Origin: Podarcis raffonei
Lineage: Eukaryota > Chordata > Lepidosauria > Squamata > Lacertidae
Length of the DNA stretch: 64,000 nt
Assembly (NCBI RefSeq): GCF_027172205.1
Contig: NC_070619.1
Span: 8,887,459-8,951,458 of the forward strand
Direction: 5' to 3'
Positions 24,701 to 32,854 of the stretch are shown here, piece after piece. Every line of letters begins with the position of its first letter. Within the stretch, counting starts at the first letter, position 1. Made by a program: the position numbers and the translations under genes. Below the pieces are notes generated by a model. The model was not told the DNA's origin. It was given only the letters and a program-made list of their open reading frames with translations, and ran no database searches.

Positions 24701-26130
24701 CTTGGCCTTTTGAATCCCTAGGGTCTCTGTGTTGTTGTTTAATTGTGTCCAGCTCTTCGTGACCCCCTGGACCAGAGCACACCAGGCACTCCTGTCTTCC
24801 ACTGCCTCCCGCACTTTGGTCAAACTCATGTTAGCAGCTTCAAGAACACTATCCCACCACCTCGTCCTCTGTCGTCCCCTTCTCCTTGTGCCCTCCATCT
24901 TTCCCAACATCAGGGTCTTCTCTTCTCATGAGGTGGCCAAAGTCTTGGAGCCTCAGCTTCAGGATCTGTCCTTCCAGTGAGCACTCAGGGCTGGTTTCCT
25001 TCAGAATGGAGAGGTTTGATCTCTGCAGTCCATGGGACTCTCAAGAGTCTCCTCCAGCACCATCATTCAAAAGCATCCATTCTTCAGCGATCAGCCTTCT
25101 TTATGGTCCAGCTCTCACTTCCATACGTCACTACTAGGAAAACCATAGCTTTAGCTATACGGACCTTTGTCGGCAAGGTGATGTCTCTGCTTTAGGGTCT
25201 CTGTACCAGAACTGCTTTTTATTCCACTGGCTGAGTCATGTAAAAACACCAGGCAGGCCCCACAAATAACCCAGTCCCAGCTAGCTGGACCAATGTTTTG
25301 ACTTGGTATAAGGTGACTTCCTATGTTCCAGAGCAGGGATCAGCAAACTTTTTCAGCAGGGGGCTGGTCCACTGTCCCTCAGACCTTGTGGGGGGCCGGA
25401 CTATATTTTTTTTTGGGGGGGTGAACAAATTCCTATGCCCCACAAATAACCCAGAGATGCATTTTAAATAAAAGGACACATTCTACTCATGTAAAAACAC
25501 GCTGATTCCTGGACCGTCCGCGGGCCGGACTGAGAAAGCGATTGGGCCGCATCCTGCCCACAGACCTTAGCTTGCCTACCCCTGAGTTAGATCATCCCTT
25601 ATGGAAGATGCGTGGCAGACTTTCTGGCATAGATTGCTACAGTGGTACCTAGGGTTACATACGCTTCAGGTTACATATGCTTCAGGTTGCAGACTCCACT
25701 AACCCAGAAATAGTGCTTCAAATTAAGAACTTTGCTTCAGGATAAGAACAGAAATCGTGCTCCGGCCGTGCGGCAGCAGCAGGAAGCCCCATTAGCTAAA
25801 GTGGTGCTTCAGGTTAAGAACAGTTTCAGGTTAAGAACGGACCTCCGGAATGAATTAAGTACTTAACCCGAGGTGCCACTGTATTTCTAAAGCGGAGGGG
25901 GGTGTTGGGGGGAGTTACTGCCTCGGCACCAGATTCGCCATAGATTGCGCCAGGCTTCTTGCGGCTACGGGAACCGCTGAATTCCACCGCTCACGCTGTC
26001 TCCCTTTCTGTGTGTCTCTCCAGCTACTTTCAGCACAGAAACCGCCGTCGCCATCGGAAGCACCGGCTCCCTGTTGGGGGTTGTCATTACCGGTTATGTG
26101 GCCCGTCGCTTGTGGCGGAGGCGCGGCTAG
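18194..26130 (+). CDS. MADCAM1: Mucosal addressin MAdCAM-1, 5 coding exons
   Basis: Type I membrane glycoprotein of gut-associated venules; in mammals it is the ligand of integrin alpha4beta7 (and L-selectin when suitably glycosylated) and directs lymphocyte homing. Joining 18194-18245, 20100-20342, 21791-22105, 23897-24598 and 26024-26130 gives 472 aa; every intron is phase 1 with GT-AG ends. Order: signal peptide (1-17), Ig1 (about 19-98) with four Cys (35, 39, 80, 84), Ig2 (99-203), a Ser/Thr/Pro mucin stalk (about 205-345), Ig3 (about 346-436), a membrane segment (about 446-464) and an 8-residue basic tail. Ig1 shares with human MAdCAM-1 the string VQW-x-GLD, the C-x3-C pair and the VY-x-FP junction into Ig2. 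The integrin motif reads LDI (49-51), where mammals have LDT. Mouse has a third Ig-like domain after the mucin; human lacks it. TPGS1 and CDC34 downstream support the assignment. The first exon is short and is the least certain part. Confidence 0.9.
18300..18620 (+). mobile_element. L1 LINE 3' fragment
   Basis: AT-rich 3' end, with GGAAGTCAAATACTATGTTT then an A-rich AATAATAAATATTATTTGGA end, in MADCAM1 intron 1. Confidence 0.6.
19047..19245 (-). mobile_element. L2-like tail with (AAT)n
   Basis: (AAT)n, then TTTATTTATACACCGCTCTC and CAGGGCGGCTAACACCAGTA; the same family as 55988 and 62886. Confidence 0.75.
19425..20075 (-). mobile_element. L1 LINE ORF2 C-terminal piece
   Basis: Antisense frame 20061-19606 reads [33 protein letters not shown] and FWEMIYNEM, the L1 pattern. 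It ends about 25 bases before the MADCAM1 Ig1 exon. Confidence 0.85.
20100..20342 (+). CDS. MADCAM1: MADCAM1 exon 2, Ig domain 1
   Basis: Encodes the integrin-binding Ig domain: canonical LTC, W46 and FC80, with extra Cys 39 and 84 as in other integrin-ligand first domains. L49-D50-I51 lies at the place of the mammalian LDT loop. The acceptor is the ACAG before 20100, with a pyrimidine-rich run upstream. A second in-frame acceptor at 20075/20076 would add 8 residues but appears to lie in the L1 piece that abuts the exon. Donor GTAAGT at 20343. Confidence 0.9.
20598..21160. mobile_element. hAT-like (CATAGCTG family) left end plus GC-rich DNA
   Basis: CATAGCTGCCAACTGTCCCT and about 100 bases match the elements at 26373 and 38110. 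The following CpG-rich 450 bases do not, and no right terminus was found. Confidence 0.55.
21165..21735 (-). mobile_element. L1 pieces with short L2 tail and (ATT)n
   Basis: L1 antisense ORF remnant (about 21165-21345), an L2 tail (21350-21400), then the L1 3' end (TTTATTGATTTTCACAAAAT). (ATT)n follows at 21727-21766, 25 bases before MADCAM1 exon 3. A similar L1 3' end lies at 33690. Confidence 0.7.
21791..22105 (+). CDS. MADCAM1: MADCAM1 exon 3, Ig domain 2
   Basis: Starts after TTTTCCAG and reads S-FPDALQLDSEP, parallel to human AFPNQLTVSP. It holds LVC, WF and YKC landmarks of an Ig fold and an acidic stretch (VEDDMEDFEQQ) where human domain 2 has its long acidic ribbon. Donor GTAAG at 22106. 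Phase 1 at both ends. Confidence 0.92.
22207..22560 (-). mobile_element. tRNA-derived SINE
   Basis: Full-length antisense copy with 13-bp target duplication cctgattgcttta, in MADCAM1 intron 3. Confidence 0.93.
22590..23430 (+). mobile_element. L2-clade LINE 3' part
   Basis: Sense: RLNPDKTEVLFLGG, VLNGATVPLKDQ, then GCCGCCCAGAGTGGCTGGGG and (ATT)n. Confidence 0.9.
23430..23545 (-). mobile_element. CR1-like fragment
   Basis: GTAGTTCCACAGCTCAATTA and TCTGTCCTGAATCTTCCAGC fit the old CR1-like family also at 43595 and 44560. Confidence 0.55.
23897..24598 (+). CDS. MADCAM1: MADCAM1 exon 4, mucin stalk plus Ig domain 3
   Basis: One 702-nt exon encodes about 140 residues rich in Ser, Thr and Pro (likely O-glycosylated) and then an Ig domain with Cys 369, 374 and 418 (motifs LRITC, VRWVE, GVYRC). 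Acceptor TTCACAG at 23896, donor GTGAGT at 24599. The C-x4-C pattern and the following VRW resemble Ig1 of the same protein. The fusion of mucin and Ig3 in one exon recalls the mouse protein, which has a third Ig-like domain in the same place. Confidence 0.9.
24725..25195 (-). mobile_element. Bov-B (RTE) LINE 3' end
   Basis: Antisense, in MADCAM1 intron 4: GTTGTTTAATTGTGTCCAGC through GCAAGGTGATGTCTCTGCTT. Confidence 0.9.
25334..25584. mobile_element. hAT-like short element (CAGGGGTCAGCAAAC family)
   Basis: CAGGGATCAGCAAACTTTTT and TTGCCTACCCCTG as termini. Others at 28389, 31316, 52718 and 53617. Confidence 0.7.
25640..25881. mobile_element. Tigger/pogo-like short element
   Basis: CAGTGGTACCTAGGGTTACA and CCCGAGGTGCCACTG; TA flanks. 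Lies 140 bases before MADCAM1 exon 5. Confidence 0.85.
26024..26130 (+). CDS. MADCAM1: MADCAM1 exon 5, membrane segment and tail
   Basis: After a strong pyrimidine tract and CTCCAG, the exon reads ATFSTETAVAIG and a weakly hydrophobic Gly-rich segment (about residues 446-464), then RRLWRRRG and TAG at 26128. The tail is only about 8 residues, much shorter than in mammals. No clear AATAAA follows before the hAT element at 26373, so the 3' end of the mRNA is unknown. Confidence 0.82.
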
Positions 26131-26372
26131 GATCCGGCGGCTCTGCCGACACCCGCCTGTTCCGGCGCTGTTCTCTCTGCAGCAGTTACCGTGTTTTCCC
26201 CCTGAATTTTTCTGGGGCGCCTCTCCTGCCAGCTGCTGCTACTATAGGGGACCCGCAGGACGACTCGAGAGGTTTCTTTCCGCGCTTCCTGGGGTCACAG
26301 AGAAGAGGCAAGTCCAGCAGAGGCACCCTACCACCCCGGCAGAGGGTGGTCGACTTTCCCCACCCACCAATC

Positions 26373-26895
26373 CATAGCTGTCAACTTACAGATTTGAAAA
26401 TAAGGGACCAGCAGCCTCGAAAATAAGGGATCAGCAGCCAAAATAAGGGATTTTCAAAACACAGGTAGGTTCAACTTCTGAGCCCCTCCGAGCCAAAGGC
26501 AGAGAGCCCAGCCAGCAGCCAAACGAAGCCTCAAGCGGTGGTTCCCACAGCGCAGCAACCCGGCAAAGGGGATGCAGCAAGGAAAACCACCTTCACCTCT
26601 CCGCTGGGAAGCGCTGAGCAAAGGCGAGTCCCCAGGCAACACGGCCGATTGGATCGGCACAAGGCATGCAAGCTCCACCCCCCCAGTCGTTCTTAGACTC
26701 CTTATTGGGTGAGCAACGCAGCCAAGCAACACAGTTGGAGCCTCCCTCCTCCCTGGCCGGCAGGGAGGGAGGGAGAGGAGCTGCTTCCTTTGAAACCCGG
26801 GAAATTGAAGGGACATCTTCAATAAGGGACAGCAGTGGGACATGGCGCTGGGATAAAGGACTTTCCCGCCAAATAAGGGACAGTTGACAGCTATG
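26373..26895 (-). mobile_element. hAT-like element, CATAGCTGTCAAC family
   Basis: TIR CATAGCTGTCAAC and its exact inverse, flanked by a perfect 8-bp duplication caccaatc. Opposite in orientation to the relative at 38110. No transposase. Confidence 0.9.
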
Positions 26896-26899
26896 CACC

Positions 26900-27317
26900 A
26901 ATCGACAGGAACAACTTCTGCCAAGACTGAAACCATACGCCGGAATCCTAAGGGGTTTAGGAGGTCATCCGAGTCTAGCTGTCCAGTCAAACGCTGGTCC
27001 CTCCTTGACATTTTTTGAGGCCGCGACCCTAAGCACAGGTTGCTTCTGACCGCGCTTGAAATTTAGTGAGTTTTGAGCTGGCCTTTTTTAGGGTTGGGGC
27101 AGCGGGCAGGAGGCGAACAGATGCTCCAGAGTTTTGAACACTGCAGAAAAGAGACAGGAGAGAAACTATCCCTAGAGGTGTGGGCCCAACATCGCCGCCA
27201 TTTCTCCCTCTTTCCCAAATCTTGGACTCAAGACATCAATAGCTGGGTTTGCTGGCTGGCCAACAGACCCCAAGCACAAACCAAATCAGGTATTTCTTTG
27301 TGGACTTTTAATTCTCA
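26900..27317. other. Intergenic DNA after MADCAM1
   Basis: No gene or repeat recognised. Confidence 0.5.
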
Positions 27318-27660
27318 GGGACGCGGGTGGCGCTGTGGGTTAAACCACAGAGCCTAGGACTTGCCGATCCGAAGGTCGGCGGTTCGAATCCCCGCGACAG
27401 CTCCCGTTGCTCGGTCCCTGCTCCTGCCAACCTAGCAGTTCAAAAGCACGTCCAAGTGCAAGTAGATAAATAGGTACCGCTCTGTCGGAAATGTAAACGG
27501 CGTTTCCGCGCGCTGCTCTGGTTCGCCAGAAGCGGCTTAGTCCTGCTGGCCACGACCTGGAAGCTGTACGCCGGCTCCCTCAGCCAGTAAAGCGAGATGA
27601 GCGCCGCAACCCCAGAGTCAGCCACGACTGGACCTAATGGTCAGGGGTCCCTTTACCTTT
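27318..27660 (+). mobile_element. tRNA-derived SINE
   Basis: Sense. GACGCGGGTGGCGCTGTGGG head with a B-box-like GGTTCGAATCC; CTTTACCTTT tail. Confidence 0.93.
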
Positions 27661-27699
27661 TTTTAATTGCCAGAGGTTGTGGCGATGACTAGAGCCTTA

Positions 27700-27835
27700 G
27701 GCTGCCGAGCACCACAGAATCGTAGAATTGGGAGATCTGTGACACGGGAATCTTACTCAATGCGGGACTCGAATCCACAACCCTGTGATTGAGAGTCTCC
27801 TTCTCTACTGACTGAGCTATCCCACAGGGCTCTTC
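27700..27835 (-). mobile_element. tRNA-Lys-like SINE head
   Basis: The complement of 27755-27830 reads GGGATAGCTCAGTCAGTAGA, and later GTGGATTCGAGTCCCGC, both RNA polymerase III boxes. The stem pairing is too poor for a working tRNA. Confidence 0.55.
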
Positions 27836-27889
27836 TGGTCTTTTTTATGGAGGGCAGATGTGTCAATTAGCTAGGGATGGAACCTCCAC

Positions 27890-28230
27890 AGTCAGGGGAA
27901 GTCTCTCTGGGTTGTCCGATACTTAAAATAGAAGGAATGGGACATTGCCTGTGGACAGGGCGGGCGCTAAGCAAATTTTTGCTCCCATTGAGTGAGTTCA
28001 TCCAGAAATGCCTTTGTCAACCGCAGCCACATCCATAAACGGATTGCTTTGTATATAAGCCATATCTATTGTACATACAGTTGCTGTTTTTTGTACAGAT
28101 TACCACCGCTGTAATTAAACAGGGTTCTTTTCCACATCATGTCTGCTTTGTATGATCTTAACGAGCCTTAAACCTAAAGCAGCCCCATCTATCGTGGGAA
28201 GACGGGATTCCTCAACTGCTTAGAGGACAG
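27890..28230 (+). mobile_element. LTR-like segment, uncertain
   Basis: TGTATATAAGC (TATA-like, near 28050) is followed about 65 bases later by AATTAAACAGG (poly(A)-like), the spacing of an LTR promoter and R region. Ends are unsure (TGTCC/GGACA is possible); no target duplication found. Confidence 0.3.
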
Positions 28231-28242
28231 CTTCTTCTATTT

Positions 28243-28380
28243 CAGCGGTTCTCAACCTGTGGCTCCCCAGATGTTGTTGGACTACAACTCCCATCATCCC
28301 TGAGCTCTGGCCTTGCTAGCTAGGGGTGATGGGAGTTGTAGTTCAACAACATCTGGGGACCCACAGGTTGAGAAAGGCTG
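28243..28380. mobile_element. 138-bp hAT-like hairpin MITE
   Basis: CAGCGGTTCTCAACCTGTGG and a near-perfect inverse copy; perfect 8-bp duplication ttctattt. Almost the whole element is one palindrome. Confidence 0.93.
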
Positions 28381-28388
28381 TTCTATTT

Positions 28389-28687
28389 CATGGGTAGCCA
28401 AACTAAGGCCCAGGGGCTGGATCCAGACCAATCACCTTCTAAATCCGGCCCGCAGATGGTCCAGGAATCAGCGTGTTTTCACATGAGTAGAATGTGTCCT
28501 TTTATTTAAAAGGCACCTCTGGGTTATTTGTGGGGCCTGTTTGATGTTTATACATGAGTAGAATGTGTGCTTTTATTTAAACTGCATCTCTGTTTAAATA
28601 AAACACTTTTCAAAATATAGTCCGGCCCCCCACAAGGTCTGAGGGACAGTGGAAAGGCCCCCTGCTGAAAAAGTTTGCTGACCCCTG
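28389..28687. mobile_element. hAT-like short element (CAGCAAAC family)
   Basis: CATGGGTAGCCAAACTAAGG to AAGTTTGCTGACCCCTG. It starts exactly after the target duplication of the hairpin MITE. Confidence 0.75.
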
Positions 28688-28694
28688 TAAATCT

Positions 28695-28850
28695 ATTTTT
28701 TAGAGGAGGGGGCTGCGCTCAGTGACAGAACCCCTATTTTGCATCCAGAAGGGCCCAGCTCCAATCCTTGGTCCCTCCAGTTAATAGGATCAGGGAGGAG
28801 ATAGAAGGGGCAGGTGATGGATCTGAAAGACCAGGCACTGCCAATCAGTG
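28695..28850 (+). mobile_element. Second tRNA-derived SINE type
   Basis: CTCAGTGACAGAACCCC, TTTTGCATCCAGAAGG and CTCCAATCCTTGG resemble the squamate SINE with a CTTTGCATGCAGAAGG anticodon arm. Confidence 0.5.
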
Positions 28851-28854
28851 CTGG

Positions 28855-29188
28855 CTAAACCACAGAGCCTAGGACTTGCCGATCAGAAGGTCGGCAGTTC
28901 GAATCCCTGCGACGGGGTGAGTTCCAGTTGCTCGGTCCCTGCTCCTGCCAACCTAGCAGTTCGAAAGCACGTCAAAGTGCAAATAGAGAAATAGGTGCCG
29001 CTCCGGCGGGAAGGTAAATGGCGTTTCCGTGCGCTGCTCTGGTTCGCCAGAAGCGGCTTAGTCCTGCTGGCCACATGACCTGGAAGCTGTACGCCGGCTC
29101 CCTCGGCCAGTAAAGTGAGATGAGCGCTGCAACCCCAGAGTCGATCATGACTGGACCTAATGGTCAGGGGTCCCTTTACCTTTACCTA
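28855..29188 (+). mobile_element. tRNA-derived SINE, 5' truncated
   Basis: Starts inside the tRNA head (CTAAACCACAGAGCC) and keeps its tail. Confidence 0.92.
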
Positions 29189-29290
29189 ATATGGGGATTA
29201 GCAGCTAATAAAAGTTTGGGGGCTCTTTTGTTCGGGGCTTCCGAAGACTCAACCGTCTTCCATAAAGACCAAGCCTACTGGCTGCTGTTT

Positions 29291-29292
<2 letters not shown>

Positions 29293-29344
<52 letters not shown>

Positions 29345-30160
29345 TTATTTATACCCTGCCCATCTGGCTAAGTTTCCCCAGCCACTCTGGGCGGCTTCCA
29401 ATCAAGTGTTAAAAACAATACAGCATTAAATATTAAAAACTTCCCTAAACAGGGCTGCCTTCAGGTGTCTTTTAAAGAGAAGATAACTGCTTATTTCCTT
29501 CACATCTGAAGGGAGGGCATTCCACAGGGCAGACGCCACTACCGAGAAGGCCCTCTGCCTGGTTCCCTGTAACCTCACTTCTCGTAGTGAGGGAACCGCC
29601 AGAAGGCCCTCAGAGCTGGACCTCAGTGTCCGGGCTGAACAATGGGGGTGGAGATGCTCCTTCAGGTATACTGGACAGAGGCCGTTTCGGGCTTTCAAGG
29701 TCAGCACCGACACTTTGAATTGTACTGGGAGCCAATGTAGGTCTTTCAGGACTGGTGTTATATGGTCTTGGTGGCCACTCTCAGTCACCAGTCTAGCTGC
29801 TACATTCTGGAATAGTTGCAGTTTCTGGGTCACCTTCTAAGGTAGCCCCACAGAGAGCGCATTGGAGTAGTCTAAGAAAGAGATAACCAGAGCATGGACC
29901 ACTCTGGCGAGAAAGTCCAAGGGTCTCATCCTGCGTACCAGATGGAGCTGGGAGACAGCTGCCCTGGACACAGAACTGACCTGCGCCTCCATGGACAGCT
30001 GTGAGTCCAAAATGACTCCCAGGCTGCGCACCTGGTCCTTCAGGGGCTGAACAATGGGGGTGGAGACGTTCCTTCAGGGATACAGGACCAAGACCACTCC
30101 CAGTTACCAGTCTAGCTGCCGTTTTGCTCTGGTATTCCTGGCTGGCGTCCTTCCTTTTTG
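29293..30160 (-). mobile_element. L2-clade LINE 3' part with (AAT)n
   Basis: Antisense. VTQKLQLFQNVAARLVTESG and VLKDLHWLPVQFKVSVLT are readable. It ends just before the zinc-finger stop. Confidence 0.9.
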
Positions 30161-30173
30161 TCCAAGGGAGCCC

Positions 30174-30890
30174 TCATATTTCTCCGTTAACAGTGTGCAC
30201 GTTCCGCATGTGCTTTAAAAGGTTGGACTTGTGATTGAACGCCTTAGAGCATTGCTCGCAGCCGAAGGCCGGCTGGGCCTGGTGGGTGCGCCGGTGCTGC
30301 AGGAAGGTGGAGCGGTGGGTGAAGGCCTTGGCGCACTCGCCGCAGCGGTGCGGCCTCTCGCCCGTGTGCACCCGCTCGTGCTCCTTGACCGAGGCCTCCC
30401 ACTTGAAGCGCCGGGCGCAGTGGGCGCAGGCGAAGGGCTTCTCCTGCGTGTGGATGCGCAGGTGCTTTACCAGGCAGGAGGTGCGCTTGAAGCGCTTGGG
30501 GCACTGGTGGCAGGCGAAGGGAGCCTCGTCCGAGTGCACCTTGCCGTGCTTGTCCAGGTCGGCCCGCAGTTTGAAGCGCTTCCCGCAGGTCCGGCAGCGG
30601 AAGGGCCGCTTGGCCGAGTGCACAAGGCGGTGTTTGATGAGGTCAGCACATCGGGTGAAGGTCTTGGCGCAGCGCTTGCATTGGTAGGGTCGCTCGCCCG
30701 TGTGGATGCGCTGATGCTCGCGGAAGTTCGTCAGGTACTTGATGTCCTTCTCGCAGACGGCGCAGCGGAAGACGTCCACGTCAGCGGCAGTGGAGCGGGC
30801 CTGGGGGCGCCTCGGCTTGCCCGGCCAGACCACCACCTTCTTCCTCTTCTTCCGGGGGCGGGTTTTAGGAGGGGTGCGCCCAGCATCCAT
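30174..30890 (-). CDS. C2H2 zinc-finger protein, seven tandem fingers
   Basis: 238 aa, probably a nuclear DNA-binding protein. A basic N-terminus (RPRKKRKK at 11-18, a likely nuclear signal) precedes seven uninterrupted C2H2 fingers starting near residues 41, 69, 97, 125, 153, 181 and 209, with TGERP-type linkers after fingers 1 and 5. All seven Cys/His sets are intact; the last finger has a longer His spacing (KHMRNVH). No KRAB, SCAN or BTB domain is visible. GC-rich third positions and the unbroken frame suggest a real gene. The reading frame continues upstream of the ATG through candidate acceptors (TTTGCCAG, CCCCATAG), so it could be the last exon of a longer gene. It lies antisense between MADCAM1 and TPGS1. 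I do not recognise an orthologue. Confidence 0.75.
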   Translation of the reverse strand: MDAGRTPPKTRPRKKRKKVVVWPGKPRRPQARSTAADVDVFRCAVCEKDIKYLTNFREHQRIHTGERPYQCKRCAKTFTRCADLIKHRLVHSAKRPFRCRTCGKRFKLRADLDKHGKVHSDEAPFACHQCPKRFKRTSCLVKHLRIHTQEKPFACAHCARRFKWEASVKEHERVHTGERPHRCGECAKAFTHRSTFLQHRRTHQAQPAFGCEQCSKAFNHKSNLLKHMRNVHTVNGEI

Positions 30891-30968
30891 GAGTTCCTGG
30901 CAAAGATGGAGCAGAGGCTCTATGGGGGTAGTGGGGTAGATTTATTTATTCATTTCATAAAAGGCATG

Positions 30969-31017
30969 CACTGATTTATCGCAAAAGGAAAAGAAAGATT
31001 ACTGGGAAATGATACTA
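30969..31017. repeat. 49-bp direct repeat, left copy
   Basis: CACTGATTTATCGCAAAAGG onward; repeated at 31235-31283 with two or three differences. Confidence 0.9.
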
Positions 31018-31232
31018 CAGTGGTACCTCGAGTTACAGGCGCTTCAGGTTATGGACTCCGCTAACCCAGAAATAGTACCTCGGATTAAGAACTTTGCTTC
31101 AGGATGAGAACAGAAATTGCGCGGCGGCAGCTGGAGGCCCCATTAGCTAAAGTGGTGCTTCAGGTTAAGAACAGTTGCAGGTTCAGAACGGACCTCCGGA
31201 ACAAATTAAGTACTTAACCCAAGGTACCACTG
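31018..31232. mobile_element. Tigger/pogo-like short element
   Basis: CAGTGGTACCTCGAGTTACA and its inverse, TA flanks; bounded exactly by the 49-bp direct repeats. Confidence 0.88.
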
Positions 31233-31234
31233 TA

Positions 31235-31283
31235 CACTGATTTATTGGAAAAGGAAAAGAAAGATTACTGGGAAATGATACTA
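31235..31283. repeat. 49-bp direct repeat, right copy
   Basis: CACTGATTTATTGGAAAAGG through AATGATACTA, the same as the left copy ending. Confidence 0.9.
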
Positions 31284-31315
31284 GATTCAAGTAGGTAGCC
31301 GTGCTGGTCTGCTGT

Positions 31316-31612
31316 CATGGGTAAGCAAACTAAGACCCGGGGGCCGGATCTGGCCCAATTGCCTTCTAAATCCGGCCCCTGAGCGGTCTGGGAATCAGCA
31401 TGTTTTTACATGAGTAGAATGTGTCCTTTTGATTCAAATGCATCTCTGGTTTATTTGTGGGGCCTGCCTGGTGTTTTTACATGAGTAGAATGTGCCCTGT
31501 GATTTAATATGCATCTCTGGGTTATTTGTGGGGCATAGGAATTGGTTCATTCCCCACCTCCCCCAAAGGCTGAGGGACAGTGGACTGGCCCCTGCTGGCC
31601 CCTGGACTCTGC
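31316..31612. mobile_element. hAT-like short element (CAGCAAAC family)
   Basis: CATGGGTAAGCAAACTAAGA, then the family's TTTTACATGAGTAGAATGTG blocks twice. Confidence 0.7.
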
Positions 31613-32190
31613 CATAGTCAAAATAAATTAAAAGATAGTTTTAAAAACTCTTCTTAAAAACCTAAAAAGTCCCTTAAAAGAGTCAAGTCTTCAAAAAAGT
31701 TATATGACCTAAGAAAGTATTTAAAAGAATCCTTCCAAAAGAATTTTATAACTATAAAATTAGAGACCAACTGAGTAGTTTTAGGTATAAGCTTTCATGT
31801 TTGGTATAGGCTTCCGAATGGTGTGTGTTGTTTGTGTCTGTGTGTACCCCAGGCGTTCTGCTTTTAGTGCCGCTTCTCGATTTCATCCTCCGGACCCAAG
31901 CTTTGCAGTTTTGACTCTTTATTTTTCTCTCCGTTTTGATTGGGGTTGGGGGGGAAGGAACCAGAAGCAAACATATAAATAAACACAGGCACGTGCACCC
32001 AAGAGACAGAGATGCTCGTGGTTTCTCTGCCCCCACGCATGCTGGTTTTGCAACCAGGCTGAAAATTTAAATAAATTCTGGGGGGCGGGCAAAAAACAAC
32101 AGCACACAGGCTGATTAGGAACCCGCACCCTTATTGATAAATAAACAAATACCATGCAGTCACTCCTGAGCATTGCAAAGCCCTTAATAG
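31613..32190. other. Intergenic DNA, nothing recognised
   Basis: AT-rich with a short TG run; no exon or repeat family seen. Confidence 0.5.
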
Positions 32191-32194
32191 CTTT

Positions 32195-32310
32195 AAATTG
32201 TATTTTAATCAACTTGTTTTTATTATTGGTTGTTAGCCGCCCAGAGCCTGGAATTGGCTGGGGAGGGCGGGGTATAAATAAAAATTTATTATTATTATTA
32301 ATATTATTAT
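32195..32310 (+). mobile_element. Short L2-like tail
   Basis: TTAGCCGCCCAGAGCCTGGA to (ATT)n, flanked by an 18-bp duplication aaagcccttaatagcttt (left copy about 32178, right about 32312). Confidence 0.85.
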
Positions 32311-32529
32311 TAAAGCCCTTAATAGCTTTGCAATGCTATTAGCCCCCCCCCCCAAAAAAAACCCCATGCAATCTCACTTTATGCAAACCCTACCACTTAC
32401 TGAGCTCCAGCAAGGGGGCGCTGGGGATCAAACTGCCCACGGAAGCAGATAAAACTCCCCAAGTCACAGATCAGCCGGTACACTAAAAGAGACGGGAAAC
32501 AAAACCAGCCTTTTCTGGCATATTAAGGG

Positions 32530-32720
32530 TAAAGTCACGTTGCCCATACTAAAGATGGCTGCCTGCGCCTCACACCCGCCCAAACAGCTCGCCTTGTTCG
32601 CCCCGCGAGTTGGCGCAGCGCTCTCATTGGCTGCTGCTCCAACTCTCGCGACACTTCCTCTATCCTGCAGTTTCGACGGAAATGGATGGCCGTATAGAAG
32701 GAAGGGATAGGCTGGCCATG
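32530..32720. promoter_or_regulatory. Upstream promoter-like block
   Basis: Repeat-free stretch with AAAGATGGCTGC (YY1-like, 32551), an inverted CCAAT (32626) and TCTCGCGA (32644-32651, the BANP-type element). Such combinations mark ubiquitous, often bidirectional promoters. It lies about 420 bases before the TPGS1 ATG. Confidence 0.45.
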
Positions 32721-32854
32721 GGGGGGAAACACACACACTCGAATAACTATGATTTTTAAAAATATAATAATACTGGATATCTATCATCGATATGTTGACG
32801 CAAAGCAGCGCTGCCTTATGCCTTAGCAACTTTATGGTAGAGCGCGGCCTATAC

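Noticed and set aside
26012-26426. Open frames of 121 and 155 codons across the last MADCAM1 exon
   Set aside because: They are out of frame with the MADCAM1 membrane exon and run into an hAT element; shadows.
27700-27835. Possible tRNA-Lys gene
   Set aside because: A and B boxes are visible, but the acceptor and other stems do not pair well. A SINE head is more likely.
30231-30974. 247-codon plus-strand open frame opposite the zinc-finger gene
   Set aside because: Antisense shadow of GC-rich zinc-finger codons; repeats in it mirror the finger spacing.
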